64,000 nucleotides of DNA, from positions 2,480,001 through 2,544,000 of the forward strand of contig NZ_AP019307.1 in NCBI RefSeq assembly GCF_003945325.1. The letters run 5' to 3'. Position numbers and translations under genes: made by a program. This DNA is from Nocardioides baekrokdamisoli (GTDB lineage Bacteria; Actinomycetota; Actinomycetes; Propionibacteriales; Nocardioidaceae). Below are positions 51,943-61,082 of the stretch, piece after piece. The notes under the pieces were generated by a model. That model worked only from the letters and a program-made list of their open reading frames with translations, was not told where the DNA came from and did no database searches. How positions within the stretch are numbered: position 1 is the first letter of the stretch; each line of letters starts with the position of its first letter.

Positions 51943-53012
51943 CCGACGCGCGTGCCCCTCAGCACCACCGCGGCTGGCGTCGCGAGGACCGAGAGGTCGT
52001 CCAGTGGGTTCCGGTCATAGACGACGAAGTCCGCAGGGGCGCCCTCGGTGAGTGTCGGGTTGAACCCGAGCCACTCGCGAGCACGCCATGACGCGGCGCC
52101 CAGTGCGTACTCGGCGGACATGCCGACGGCGTGCATCGCGGCGACCTCGAGATGGAGGGTGCCGTGGCCGCGCTGGTTCGCGCCGTCGGACCCGGCGTAC
52201 AGCGGCACGCCAGCCTCGTACGCGCTCATCACGGCCTCACGGCGACCTTCGTACAGGCTCGTCATGGTGGTCGCGTACGCCGGGAACTTGGCACCGGCCG
52301 CGGAAGCCAACGACGGGAACAGTCCGATCTGGGCGACGGTCGGGACCAGCGAGGTGCCGTGGGAGACCATGAGGTCGACGAGGTCGGGGGTCAGTCCGGT
52401 CCCGTGTTCGATGCAGTCGATGCCGGCAGCGATCAGACCGGGGAGTACGTCGGTGCCGAAGCAGTGCGCCGTGACCTTCGCACCCAAGTCGTGGGCAGCC
52501 GTGATCGCCGCTGCGAAGTCGGACGCGTCCCAGGACGGTTTGAGATCCCCGGCATCGCGGTCGATCCAGTCACCGACCAGTTTGACCCAGCCGTCGCCGC
52601 GCACGGCCTGGGTACGCACCGCGGCGACCAGGTCCTCGGGCCCGACCTCATCGGCATACCCGCGCATGTATCTGTTGGTTCGCGCGATGTGTCGTCCCGC
52701 TCGGATCACGTGGGGGAGATCGCTGCGGTCATCGATCCATCGGGTGTCGCTCGCCGACCCGCAGTCGCGAAGGACCAGGGCGCCGCCGTCGCGGTCCTTG
52801 ATGGCCTGCACCTCTGCTTCATCCGCAGGGATGGCTCCGTGCGGTCCGAGGCCGATGTGGCAGTGAGCGTCCACGAGTCCGGGCACGATCCATCCGCGGG
52901 TCTGGGTCTCCGCACCGGGCTGAGGAACGTAGGTGATCCGCCCGCCGACGACGTACAGATCTCGGGCCTCGCCCTCAGGAAGGATCACTCCTGAGTAGCG
53001 CTGAACGCTCAA
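51939..53012 (-). CDS. Amidohydrolase (imidazolonepropionase-like)
   Basis: 357-residue metal-dependent hydrolase of the amidohydrolase superfamily. The metal-binding HxH is in GLVDAHCHIG (His50, His52); later His residues (TAHCFG, EHGTG) and the final Asp in YAGSDGANQRGH complete the site. It resembles prolidase/imidazolonepropionase-like members that hydrolyse cyclic amides or dipeptides. TTG 53012 overlaps the stop of the VanW gene (TTGA), so it is translationally coupled; a longer reading from 53120 would overlap VanW by 37 codons and has a non-family N-terminus. The substrate is unknown. Confidence 0.82.
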   Translation of the reverse strand: MSVQRYSGVILPEGEARDLYVVGGRITYVPQPGAETQTRGWIVPGLVDAHCHIGLGPHGAIPADEAEVQAIKDRDGGALVLRDCGSASDTRWIDDRSDLPHVIRAGRHIARTNRYMRGYADEVGPEDLVAAVRTQAVRGDGWVKLVGDWIDRDAGDLKPSWDASDFAAAITAAHDLGAKVTAHCFGTDVLPGLIAAGIDCIEHGTGLTPDLVDLMVSHGTSLVPTVAQIGLFPSLASAAGAKFPAYATTMTSLYEGRREAVMSAYEAGVPLYAGSDGANQRGHGTLHLEVAAMHAVGMSAEYALGAASWRAREWLGFNPTLTEGAPADFVVYDRNPLDDLSVLATPAAVVLRGTRVG

Positions 53013-53824
53013 CCGACGCCGCCGGCCAGACGCTCGGGCGCTACGTCGTAGGCGACTCTTGCCCGATTCCGCCGCACCAACTCCTCGACCGGACCGTCCG
53101 CGGACTCCCTCGTACGCCACAACTCGTTGCTCCTCATGACCTCGGAGCCTTCCAGTTCGAAGCGCTCGTCACGAGCCTCGACATGCCAGATCGGCTGCGC
53201 GGCAGCAGAGCGCAGTTCGCCGCGGAGATCGGACTCGTCCACCGTCACGAGGAACTGGAAGTCGTCCGACGTGTCGTTGCGGATCACCAGATCGAGGTAG
53301 TTGTAGACGATCGTGCATCCGGATCCCCAGGGCACGCGCCTCTCGTTGTCCGGGAACAGATCGACGTCGTGTTCGGTGCGCTCGACGACGGTCAGGTCCG
53401 AGTGCAGCGCCAACCAGTGGAGCACGTTCGCGAGCTGGCACAGGCCGCCGCCGACTCCCGCTTCGGGCGCGCCGCGAGCGATCCGCATTCCCTCGACGAA
53501 GCCTCGCCGCGCGGTCGCGTCACCGACCAGCCGATTGAACGACATGCTCTCTCCGGGGCGGATCACGACACCGTTGACCGATGTGGCGGCAAGCCGAAGG
53601 TTGATGACCTTGCCGTGCTGCAACGGCATCTCGGCAGGGCTGAGCTCGCGCAGAAGAGGGGATGCGTGAGTGCGCACGACGTGCCCGAGCACCGGAACAT
53701 CGCGCACCGCAGCCCATCGCACCCGACCGGTGACGCCGTGCAGCCACCAGAGCAGCGAGCGTCGAGTCCGGTGCACGCGCATTGCAAAGGGCAGGATCCA
53801 CGGCCACCGCGAGGAAGGACTCAT
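53009..53824 (-). CDS. VanW family protein
   Basis: 271-residue VanW-domain protein. The family core is clear: RPGESMSFNRLVG, GVGGGLCQLANVLHW and WGSGCTIVYNYLDL. VanW was first seen in vanB glycopeptide-resistance clusters but most homologues lie in sensitive bacteria and their biochemical role is unknown. No vanH, vanX or vanS/R is nearby, so this is not evidence of resistance. There is no obvious signal peptide. ATG 53824 is preferred; TTG 53833 is possible. The downstream amidohydrolase is translationally coupled to it. It is divergent from rpsP. Confidence 0.87.
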   Translation of the reverse strand: MSPSSRWPWILPFAMRVHRTRRSLLWWLHGVTGRVRWAAVRDVPVLGHVVRTHASPLLRELSPAEMPLQHGKVINLRLAATSVNGVVIRPGESMSFNRLVGDATARRGFVEGMRIARGAPEAGVGGGLCQLANVLHWLALHSDLTVVERTEHDVDLFPDNERRVPWGSGCTIVYNYLDLVIRNDTSDDFQFLVTVDESDLRGELRSAAAQPIWHVEARDERFELEGSEVMRSNELWRTRESADGPVEELVRRNRARVAYDVAPERLAGGVG

Positions 53825-53985
53825 GACGGTCAATTTCCCCGGAAACGTCTTGCTCTGGCAAGATCAGACGCTGAACCTGTGCGTTCGGCCCTCTCACCGA
53901 TCGCGCAGTGTCCACCCGAGTTTCCGCGTCGGTGTTTCCCCACCAGCGCGTGGCTTCTCACCCGTACACACATTCAAGGAACCAC

Positions 53986-54462
53986 GTGTCCGTCAAGATT
54001 CGTCTCAAGCGCCTGGGCAAGATCCGGGTACCGCAGTACCGCATCGTCGTGGTCGACTCGCGCACCAAGCGCGACGGCCGCGTCATCGAGGAGATCGGGC
54101 TCTACCGCCCGAAGGAGGAGCCCTCCTTCATCCAGGTGAACTCCGAGCGCGCTCAGCACTGGCTCAAGGTCGGCGCCCAGCCGTCCGACCCGGTGGCCGC
54201 GATCCTCAAGGTGACCGGTGACTGGCAGAAGTTCAAGGGCATCGACGGTCAGGAAGGCACCCTCCGGTTCGCCGCTCCGAAGGCCGACAAGCTCGAGACC
54301 TTCAACCGTCTTCTCGCCGAGGCTCACGCCGAGCCGACCGCCGAGGCCGTGACCAAGTCTTCGAAGAAGAAGGCTGCTCCGGTCGAGGAGGCTCCGGTTG
54401 AGGCCGTTGCCGAGGTTCCGGCCGACGAGGCCGCCGCGGACGAGACCCCGGCCGAGGCCTGA
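53986..54462 (+). CDS. rpsP: 30S ribosomal protein S16
   Basis: 158-residue S16. The first about 80 residues are the conserved protein ([20 protein letters not shown]). A long Ala/Glu/Pro-rich acidic tail follows ([19 protein letters not shown]), a common extension in actinobacteria. GTG 53986 has AAGGA upstream; the open frame before it is not coding. It begins the rpsP-khpA-rimM-trmD-rplS run and overlaps khpA by one base (TGATG). Confidence 0.95.
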   Translation: MSVKIRLKRLGKIRVPQYRIVVVDSRTKRDGRVIEEIGLYRPKEEPSFIQVNSERAQHWLKVGAQPSDPVAAILKVTGDWQKFKGIDGQEGTLRFAAPKADKLETFNRLLAEAHAEPTAEAVTKSSKKKAAPVEEAPVEAVAEVPADEAAADETPAEA

Positions 54463-54704
54463 TGCTCGCCGAGGCGCTCGAGCACCTTGTCCGCGGGGTC
54501 GTTGACCACCCGGACGACGTGACCGTACGCGACAAGCAGCTGCGTCACGGCTCGATCCTCGAGGTGCGCGTGCACCCCGAGGACCTGGGCAAGGTGATCG
54601 GTCGCGGAGGTCGTACGGCCACCGCGTTCCGTACGGTCATCTCGGCCCTGGCCGGCAAGAAGGGCGCGCGCGTCGACTTCGTCGACGTCGACAAGCGTCG
54701 CTGA
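54462..54704 (+). CDS. khpA: KH-domain RNA-binding protein
   Basis: 80-residue single-KH protein, KhpA/YlqC family. The GxxG loop is GRGG in LGKVIGRGGRTATAFRT. In Gram-positive bacteria it pairs with KhpB and binds many RNAs, influencing cell elongation and sRNAs. ATG 54462 overlaps the rpsP stop. rimM follows four bases later. Confidence 0.93.
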   Translation: MLAEALEHLVRGVVDHPDDVTVRDKQLRHGSILEVRVHPEDLGKVIGRGGRTATAFRTVISALAGKKGARVDFVDVDKRR

Positions 54705-54708
54705 TTGC

Positions 54709-55281
54709 ATGACCTCCACGGTCGAAGTTCTGGTCGGACGGATCGGCAAGCCCCACGGCATCAAGGGGTACGTGACGATCGACGTCCGCACGGACGAACC
54801 CGAACGACGCTTTGCGGCGGGGCAGTCTCTGATGACTGCCCCGCCGTCTGGCGTCTCCAGGGGTCCCGAAGGCGCGCCCGCGTGGAAGGCGCCGAAGACC
54901 CTCACCGTCGTCGATGTGCGGTGGCACCAGGGCGTGCTGCACGTCCTGTTCGACGGCTACAGCAACCGCAACGAAGCTGAGGCGCTGCGCGGCACGCTCC
55001 TGCGCGTCAACCTGACCGACGCGGACGTCCCGGAGGACCCGGACGAGTTCTACGACCACCAGCTCATCGGGCTGAGTGCGTACGACCTCGACGGGACGCA
55101 CCTCGGAGAGGTCGTCAACGTGTCCCACGGCTCCGCCCAGGACCTGCTGATCATCAAGACGTCGGATGGTCGCGAGGCGCTGGTCCCGTTCGTCACGGCG
55201 CTGGTCCCGACCGTGGATCTGACCGAGAAGCGGGTCGTCATCGCGGATCGCCCGGGCCTGGTCACTCCGCTGGACGACTGA
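54709..55281 (+). CDS. rimM: 16S rRNA processing protein RimM
   Basis: 190-residue 30S maturation factor that binds S19 and the head of the small subunit. The N-terminal beta-barrel starts [20 protein letters not shown]; the PRC-barrel half contains [14 protein letters not shown] and [14 protein letters not shown]. An insert of about 20 residues ([20 protein letters not shown]) lies in the first domain. ATG 54709; its TGA overlaps the trmD ATG (TGATG). Confidence 0.94.
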   Translation: MTSTVEVLVGRIGKPHGIKGYVTIDVRTDEPERRFAAGQSLMTAPPSGVSRGPEGAPAWKAPKTLTVVDVRWHQGVLHVLFDGYSNRNEAEALRGTLLRVNLTDADVPEDPDEFYDHQLIGLSAYDLDGTHLGEVVNVSHGSAQDLLIIKTSDGREALVPFVTALVPTVDLTEKRVVIADRPGLVTPLDD

Positions 55282-56444
55282 TGAAGCTCGACTACCTGAC
55301 GATCTTCCCGGAGTACCTCGCGCCTCTGCAGTTGAGCCTCCCGGGCAAGGCGATCGAGTCGGGGCTGCTGGAGATCGCCGTCCACGACATCCGTCAGTGG
55401 GCCCACGACCGCCACAACACCGTCGATGACACCCCGTACGGCGGGGGAGCCGGGATGGTGATGAAGCCGGAGCCGTTCGGTGAGGCTTTCGATGAGCTGG
55501 CCATCGCCGGCGCGACCGTGGTCGTGCCCACGCCCAGCGGGCGGCCGTTCACCCAGGCCGATGCCGAGGACCTGGCGACGAAGGATCGCCTCGTCTTCCT
55601 GTGCGGTCGGTACGAGGGCATCGACCAGCGTGTCCTGGACCATGCCGCTTCCATCGCTGACGTGCGTGAGTTGAGCCTGGGCGACTACGTCCTCAACGGC
55701 GGAGAGGTCGCTGCTCTGGCGATCACCGAGGCGGTCGTACGCCTGATCCCGGGCTTCATGGGCAACGCCGAATCCCTGGTCGAGGAGAGCCACCAGGACG
55801 GCCTGCTCGAATACCCCAGCTACACCAAGCCGCAGACGTGGCGCGGTCACGAGGTGCCCGAGATCCTGCGGTCGGGCAACCACGGTGCGATCGCAGCCTG
55901 GCGTCTCGAGCAGAGGCGCGTACGCACTGCGGAGCGGCGCCCCGATCTGCTGTCGGTCAGCGAGCTGGCCTCATCTGAGTCGCTTCGACCGGAGCGCGCA
56001 GTGCCCGCGGATGCTGCGGAGCTGTTGGTCCTCACCCGGTCCTGTTGGGTCAACGAGGCGCTTGCGAACCAGACTCTGGACCTCCCGCACTTCCACGAGA
56101 CCGTCGAGGAGCTGCGCGACTCGTTCATCGAGTGGGAGACGTGGGTGTGCCGCGAAGGTGGCCGGATCGTCGCCTCGGTCCGCGGTCGGCAGATCGGTGA
56201 GGACTGGCACATCGGTCGCGTGATGGTCGCGGTCGGTCTCGAGAGTCGCGGACTCGGTCGGGCCCTGCTCGGTTTCATCGAGTCACGCGCACCCGACGGG
56301 GTCGGCGCGTACGAGCTGTTCACGGGTTCCCGGAACAAGCGCAACCAACGCTTCTACACCAAGTCGGGATATCGGATCGTGTCGGGCGACTCGCCCCCGG
56401 GAACCGTACGGCTGCGGAAGCCGCGACAGCGGAATTCGGTCTGA
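55281..56444 (+). CDS. trmD: TrmD fused to a GNAT acetyltransferase
   Basis: 387-residue two-domain protein. Residues 1 to about 230 are a complete TrmD, the SPOUT methyltransferase making m1G37 in t[28 protein letters not shown] and [11 protein letters not shown] form the trefoil-knot SAM site. After a short linker (about 230-245) comes a GNAT domain of about 140 residues: [32 protein letters not shown] (acetyl-CoA loop, R-G-L-G-R) and [13 protein letters not shown]. The frame is continuous, so the fusion is real here. The acetylation substrate is unknown. ATG 55281 overlaps the rimM stop. Confidence 0.92.
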   Translation: MKLDYLTIFPEYLAPLQLSLPGKAIESGLLEIAVHDIRQWAHDRHNTVDDTPYGGGAGMVMKPEPFGEAFDELAIAGATVVVPTPSGRPFTQADAEDLATKDRLVFLCGRYEGIDQRVLDHAASIADVRELSLGDYVLNGGEVAALAITEAVVRLIPGFMGNAESLVEESHQDGLLEYPSYTKPQTWRGHEVPEILRSGNHGAIAAWRLEQRRVRTAERRPDLLSVSELASSESLRPERAVPADAAELLVLTRSCWVNEALANQTLDLPHFHETVEELRDSFIEWETWVCREGGRIVASVRGRQIGEDWHIGRVMVAVGLESRGLGRALLGFIESRAPDGVGAYELFTGSRNKRNQRFYTKSGYRIVSGDSPPGTVRLRKPRQRNSV

Positions 56445-56650
56445 CCGACGTCGGTGTGACAAAATCGTCCGGTCCCGCTGGTCAAGGATCGCCTCGAAGC
56501 AGTTCACATCAGAACCTGCCTCGAAGGATCTGCGCCGGACACCCGCCACAGGGGGTGCCGACGCGTCGACCATCACGTGGGACACCGGGTTCATCTCTGG
56601 GCTCTGCCCACAACTACCGCGGCTGACCTGTGGCGATCGCGAGGAGCAAC
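56445..56650 (+). other. Long leader region before rplS
   Basis: A 206-base gap, the longest in the window not explained by repeats or RNA genes. I see no open frame or known riboswitch. Short complementary runs (for example CCCGCCACAGGGGGTG-like pairing near 56540-56562) suggest local structure, so an r-protein leader is possible. Confidence 0.35.
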
Positions 56651-57001
56651 ATGACGAACATCGTCGCCGAAATCGGCAACGCTGCGAAGCGCACCGACGT
56701 CCCGGCCTTCCGTGCCGGTGACACCATCAAGGTCCACGTCAAGGTCATCGAAGGTTCGCGCTCGCGTGTCCAGGTCTTCCAGGGCGTCGTGATCCGGATC
56801 TCGGGTTCGGGCGTCGGTCGTACCTTCACCGTCCGCAAGGTCTCGTTCGGCGTCGGCGTGGAGCGTACGTTCCCGCTGCACAGCCCGATCTTCGAGCAGA
56901 TCGAGGTCGTCACCCGTGGTGACGTCCGTCGCGCGAAGCTCTACTACCTGCGCAACCTGCGCGGCAAGAAGGCCAAAATTAAGGAGCGGCGAGAGGACTG
57001 A
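56651..57001 (+). CDS. rplS: 50S ribosomal protein L19
   Basis: 116-residue L19, located at the subunit interface. Characteristic stretches: [26 protein letters not shown] and [16 protein letters not shown] 56651 with GAGGAG upstream; the extra in-frame sequence before it is not conserved. It follows trmD, as in most bacteria, and precedes lepB by 72 bases. Confidence 0.96.
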   Translation: MTNIVAEIGNAAKRTDVPAFRAGDTIKVHVKVIEGSRSRVQVFQGVVIRISGSGVGRTFTVRKVSFGVGVERTFPLHSPIFEQIEVVTRGDVRRAKLYYLRNLRGKKAKIKERRED

Positions 57002-57039
57002 TCGAGCTCGCTCGACTCAGTCCCGAGCGCGACTTAATT

Positions 57040-57058
57040 GGCGGCGCGAAGCGCCGCC
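57040..57058. terminator. Hairpin between rplS and lepB
   Basis: Perfect 8-bp stem GGCGGCGC/GCGCCGCC with loop GAA. No T tract. It could attenuate transcription into lepB or end the r-protein transcript. Confidence 0.5.
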
Positions 57059-57073
57059 CGATCAAGGAGCATC

Positions 57074-57769
57074 GTGTCTTTCCGACGACGGCTGTCTGCC
57101 CGCCAGGAGATCCTCCTGGTCGTGGCGGCAGCCGTCGTCGTGTTTGCGCTGGTGCAGACGTTCTTCGCGCAGCAGTTCTACGTGCCGTCCGGATCGATGG
57201 AGCCGACACTGCACGTCAATGACCGGATCCTCGTGGACAAGACCTCCACCTGGTCGGGGTCACCCATACGCGGGGATGTCGTGGTCTTCTCTGATCCCGG
57301 TGGCTGGGATGACCGCGCGGCCAACCCCGGTGGCATCAACGGTGTCCTCTCCGCCATCGGTCTCTACCCGTCCGACAACCACATCGTGAAGCGGGTCATC
57401 GGCATCGCCGGCGACACGATCACCTGCTGCAACCCCCAGGGCCAGCTCAGCGTTAACGGTCACGCGCTCGACGAGCACACGTACGCGGTGCCGGGCGTCT
57501 GGGACGGCAAGACCTGCTACGGGCCGATGATCCCCAATTGCCGGTGGTCGGCCGGACCTGTGCCGCCCGGATACCTCTTCGTCATGGGGGACAACCGGGC
57601 TCATTCGGCTGACTCCACGGTGCATCTGTGCACGGCAGCGGAGACCGACTGCCACGACGTGCCCTGGGTGCCGGTGGACAACGTGGTCGGCCGGGTCTTC
57701 GCGATCATCTGGCCGGTCGGCCGCTGGACTTGGCTGTCACGACCTGCCGCCTTCGGGGAGATCTCGTGA
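57074..57769 (+). CDS. lepB: Signal peptidase I
   Basis: 231-residue type I signal peptidase, family S26, cleaving signal peptides on the outer face of the membrane. One N-terminal membrane helix (residues about 13-30) is followed by the catalytic Ser41 in PSGSMEPTL and the catalytic Lys near 106 in HIVKRVIG; the MGDNRAHSADS box is present. A Cys-rich insert (ITCCNPQG, GKTCYG, LCTAAETDC) may be disulfide-linked. GTG 57074 has AAGGAG. The TGA overlaps the rnhB GTG. Confidence 0.94.
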   Translation: MSFRRRLSARQEILLVVAAAVVVFALVQTFFAQQFYVPSGSMEPTLHVNDRILVDKTSTWSGSPIRGDVVVFSDPGGWDDRAANPGGINGVLSAIGLYPSDNHIVKRVIGIAGDTITCCNPQGQLSVNGHALDEHTYAVPGVWDGKTCYGPMIPNCRWSAGPVPPGYLFVMGDNRAHSADSTVHLCTAAETDCHDVPWVPVDNVVGRVFAIIWPVGRWTWLSRPAAFGEIS

Positions 57770-58440
57770 CTGCCCCCACGCTGCGCTACGAACGCGAACT
57801 TCTGCGCACCGGCGCGACGCTGCTCGGTTGCGTCGACGAGGTCGGACGCGGAGCGCTGTCGGGTCCGGTCACGCTCGGCGTGGTCGTTCTCTCCGCGGCG
57901 ACGAAGTCGGCGCCCCAGGGCGTACGCGACTCGAAACTGTTGTCTGCGCCGATGCGCGAGCGGCTCGCACCGAAGATCCGACGGTGGGCCTTGGACCATG
58001 CGGTCGGACACGCCTCGGCCGAGGAGATCGACGAGTACGGGTTGATGGCGGCGATGCGGATCGCTGGTCGGCGCGCGTTGTCGCAGCTCACGCACCTGCC
58101 AGACCTGTTGTTGCTGGACGGCAACCACGACTACCTCAGCCCGCCCGTGCAGGAGGCGCTCTTCGGCGATCCTGACATCGACCTCGTGCCCCCGGTGGTG
58201 ACGCGGATCAAGGCCGACATGCGGTGTTCCGGTGTCGCTGCCGCGAGTGTGCTGGCCAAGACGACTCGCGACGCGATCATGCTCGAACTCGACACCGAGC
58301 ACCCGGAGTTCTGCTGGGCGGACAACAAGGGCTACTCGGCGCCGGCGCACATGGACGCGCTCGTCCGGCTGGGTCCGACGCGACATCACCGTCGCTCCTG
58401 GTCTCTTCCGGGGCTGGAGTCACTAGGCTCCACTCCATGA
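57766..58440 (+). CDS. rnhB: Ribonuclease HII
   Basis: 224-residue RNase HII, which removes single ribonucleotides and RNA from RNA-DNA hybrids. The catalytic DEVGRGALSGP begins at Asp24-Glu25; DSKLLSAPMRE and the ASVLAKTTRD and NKGYSAPAH motifs are intact. GTG 57766 overlaps the lepB stop; its own TGA overlaps the next ATG (ATGA), so lepB-rnhB-DUF2469 are tightly coupled. Confidence 0.95.
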   Translation: MTAPTLRYERELLRTGATLLGCVDEVGRGALSGPVTLGVVVLSAATKSAPQGVRDSKLLSAPMRERLAPKIRRWALDHAVGHASAEEIDEYGLMAAMRIAGRRALSQLTHLPDLLLLDGNHDYLSPPVQEALFGDPDIDLVPPVVTRIKADMRCSGVAAASVLAKTTRDAIMLELDTEHPEFCWADNKGYSAPAHMDALVRLGPTRHHRRSWSLPGLESLGSTP

Positions 58441-58745
58441 GTGCCGAGGACCTCGAGAAGTACGAGACCGAGATGGAGCTCACGCTCTACCGCGAGTACC
58501 GCGACGTTGTCGGCATCTTCAAATATGTGGTCGAGACCGATCGCCGCTTCTACCTGTGCAATCAGGTCGACGTGAAGGCGCGTACGGAGTCGGGCGACGT
58601 CTTCTTCGAGGTCACCATGAACGACGCCTGGGTGTGGGACATGTACCGCCCCGCGCGCTTCGCCAAGGCGGTCAAGGTGCTGACGTTCAAGGACGTCAAC
58701 GTGGAGACGTTGGCGCCGACCGACCTCAATCCGGCGATCGACTAG
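58437..58745 (+). CDS. DUF2469 family protein
   Basis: 102-residue conserved actinobacterial protein of unknown function. The family N-terminus MSAEDLEKYETEMELTLYR and the WVWDMYRPARF motif are present. It almost always follows rnhB and precedes yraN; here two Tad-like genes lie between. ATG 58437 overlaps the rnhB stop. Confidence 0.92.
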   Translation: MSAEDLEKYETEMELTLYREYRDVVGIFKYVVETDRRFYLCNQVDVKARTESGDVFFEVTMNDAWVWDMYRPARFAKAVKVLTFKDVNVETLAPTDLNPAID

Positions 58746-58885
58746 TACGAAACTCGTACGTCCCTGGTCCCAAGCGACTAGGTCGATCGACCATCGGGGA
58801 GGGTCCACCGGATCCTGATCCCTCATAGCGTCGTCTCCAGCGGCCGGCCACCACCAGTTGGGCGCGCGTGGGGAGGCATGAGGCG

Positions 58886-59353
58886 ATGAGTCGACGATTC
58901 CGAAGGACTGTGGCGTCCCACGATGAGCGCGGCGTGGCTGCTGTCGAGTTCGCGCTGCTGCTCATCCCGCTGCTCGTCATCATCTGGGGGATGATCAGCT
59001 ACGGCATCATGTTCACCTATCGGCAGGCGCTGTCGCAGGCCGCCGGCGAGGGCGCCCGGGCTGCGGTTGCCGCACCCTCGACCTCGACCTGGACAGCTGC
59101 GTCGGCGGCGGTCAACAACGCGCTGGGGTCCTACAGCCAGGCGTGCGGCACCAGCAGTGGCACCCAGAGCACCTCGTACCTCACCTGCACCGTCTCGGCG
59201 GCGGCCACCTGCGCCAATGACGCGAGCCACACCTGCGTCACGGTGACCCTGACGTATCCGTACCGGACGAACCCGCTGATCCCGAACATCCCCGGTCTGG
59301 GCATCATCGTGCCGTCCACACTCACATTCGTCTCGACGGTCGAGGTCAGTTGA
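58886..59353 (+). CDS. TadE-like pilus/secretion protein
   Basis: 155-residue protein with the TadE N-terminal domain: RGVAAVEFALLLIPLLVII, a prepilin-like membrane segment preceded by positively charged residues and Gly/Ala-Glu(+5), then SYGIMFTYRQALSQAAGEGARAA. The rest is an external Ser/Thr-rich domain with four cysteines. TadE proteins are minor pseudopilins of Flp/Tad pili, but no tadA, tadB/C or flp gene is in the window. ATG 58886 has GGGGAGG upstream. The stop overlaps the next start. Confidence 0.8.
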   Translation: MSRRFRRTVASHDERGVAAVEFALLLIPLLVIIWGMISYGIMFTYRQALSQAAGEGARAAVAAPSTSTWTAASAAVNNALGSYSQACGTSSGTQSTSYLTCTVSAAATCANDASHTCVTVTLTYPYRTNPLIPNIPGLGIIVPSTLTFVSTVEVS

Positions 59354-60966
59354 TGGGCTGGCTGCGGGGCCGGACCTGGCAGCAGCGGGAGCGCGGTGCG
59401 ACTGCCGTCATCGTTGCGCTCACGATCACGTTCGTGGCGATCCCCACGGCCGCGCTGTCGATCGATCTCGGCGTGCAGCGGATTGCTCGCAAGGATGCCC
59501 AGACGGTGGCCGACACGGCCGCTCTCGACGCCGCGCGGGCGCTGGCAACGAACAGTGGGCTGACCAACTCGGCGGCGACGACCGTCGCCCAGAACTCCTC
59601 AGCCCGGAGCACCGTGATCGCAGGCTCCTCGGCGGCCGGGACCACCGTGACGGCTGTCGTCGGCACCGTGGGTTCCACCTTCGTCTCCGACCACAACCTG
59701 GGCTGCGGGTCGAGCTCCTCGAACTCCTATTTCACCGCTGGCGGTTCGTCCCCGAACGCCGTTCTGGTAGTCGTACGCGCCACCGTCGACCGCTTCTTCG
59801 CCCAGGCGGTCGGGGCCGGTTCCGGCTCGGTGTGCCGGTCGGCCATCGCGAAGGCTCTACCTGCCAACCAGTGCTACTCGGTGGGGTCGTTCGCCCTCGG
59901 CGTCGACACCAACAACTCGATCATCGGCCCGTTGCTCTCCAAGCTCGGGATCAGTGCCGCCGCGACCGCGTTGTCGTCTGCCGGGATCGTGAACACCAGC
60001 GTGTCGCTCACTGCGATCGCGACCCAGTTGGGGGTGGGCACGCCTTCAGCGTTGCTGACGCAGAGCACGACCATCGGCCAGTTCGTGGCGGCAGCGATCA
60101 CGGTCATGACCCAGAACGGCAACACCGCCAGCGTCACTGCGCTGCAGGCACTCCAGGCCAACATCGGCGCGCTGGCCAGTCAGCCGCTGCAGATCGGCAG
60201 GCTGGTCAACCTCGGCACCGGTTTCGGCAGCGCCGCTGACGCGAACGTCAACCTCGGGACGTTGCTGGACGGGTCGCTGATCCTCGCCAATGGCAGCAAT
60301 GCGCTCAGGATCCCGGGTCTGGACATCAACGTGCCGGGCATCGGCGCCATCCAGGCGTCCGCCACGGTGATCACTCCGCCGGTGCAGGGGTGCAACGGGG
60401 CGAACGCGACGTCCTCCCAGGTGTCCATCGAGCTTGCCGCGCAGCCCAGCGGATCCCTGGGCAGCGTGCTCCTCGGCGGGTACGCGACCAAACTCGACGT
60501 GATCGTCACCTTGGCGAACGCCACGGCGTCCAGCGACACGACCGCGGCCTGTTCGCCGTCGACGATGAAGATCAACGTCACGAACCAGACGCTCGCGAAC
60601 ATCAGGATCAAGGCTCACGTCTCCAACGTGCTCGGCCTGATCCAGGGGGATGTCGACACCGGTGCGCCGGGCGCCGGAACGACAGGTTCCTACACCCTCC
60701 AGTTGCCAGCGAACTACACCACGGCTTTGCAGACGTCCTCGGGCACGCTCGGGATCGACCTGACCAACGCGCAGACGCAGTTGACTCTGCTGGGCCTGGT
60801 CAGCATCAACCTGGGGAACCTGCTGGCGCCGCTCACCAATCAACTCAACACCCTGCTCAGCGGCACCTTGGCGACCGTCCTCGGCGCTGCGGGCACGACG
60901 TACGCGGGTGCCAGTCTGCTCGCCATCCCGACGGCCTCATGTGGAGGATCCTCCCTGGCCGAATAG
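59353..60966 (+). CDS. TadG-like membrane-anchored surface protein
   Basis: 537-residue protein with a TadG-type N-terminus (RGATAVIVALTITFVAIPTA membrane segment, then AARKDAQTVADTAALDAARAL-like sequence typical of putative Flp-assembly TadG). The long outer part is rich in Ser, Thr, Ala and Gly with scattered Cys, probably beta-rich; no von Willebrand domain is obvious. ATG 59353 overlaps the TadE stop (TGATG); TTG 59350 is an alternative. The pair may form a surface or secretion structure, or depend on a tad cluster elsewhere. Confidence 0.75.
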   Translation: MGWLRGRTWQQRERGATAVIVALTITFVAIPTAALSIDLGVQRIARKDAQTVADTAALDAARALATNSGLTNSAATTVAQNSSARSTVIAGSSAAGTTVTAVVGTVGSTFVSDHNLGCGSSSSNSYFTAGGSSPNAVLVVVRATVDRFFAQAVGAGSGSVCRSAIAKALPANQCYSVGSFALGVDTNNSIIGPLLSKLGISAAATALSSAGIVNTSVSLTAIATQLGVGTPSALLTQSTTIGQFVAAAITVMTQNGNTASVTALQALQANIGALASQPLQIGRLVNLGTGFGSAADANVNLGTLLDGSLILANGSNALRIPGLDINVPGIGAIQASATVITPPVQGCNGANATSSQVSIELAAQPSGSLGSVLLGGYATKLDVIVTLANATASSDTTAACSPSTMKINVTNQTLANIRIKAHVSNVLGLIQGDVDTGAPGAGTTGSYTLQLPANYTTALQTSSGTLGIDLTNAQTQLTLLGLVSINLGNLLAPLTNQLNTLLSGTLATVLGAAGTTYAGASLLAIPTASCGGSSLAE

Positions 60967-61082
60967 CCAGCCTGTCTCCACAGTGGCATCCGTCTCCTCG
61001 GTTTCCCACAGGTGGTTCCGGACTGATCCTGAAGGGTCGGCGGTCTCACGGATGCTCAACGCATCTGGAGATCGGAGGCGGC

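Noticed and set aside
53009..53824. VanW with two Ddl ligases as a glycopeptide-resistance cluster
   Set aside because: They are more than 30 kb apart, no vanH, vanX or vanR/S is present, and the main Ddl has the dipeptide-type omega-loop.
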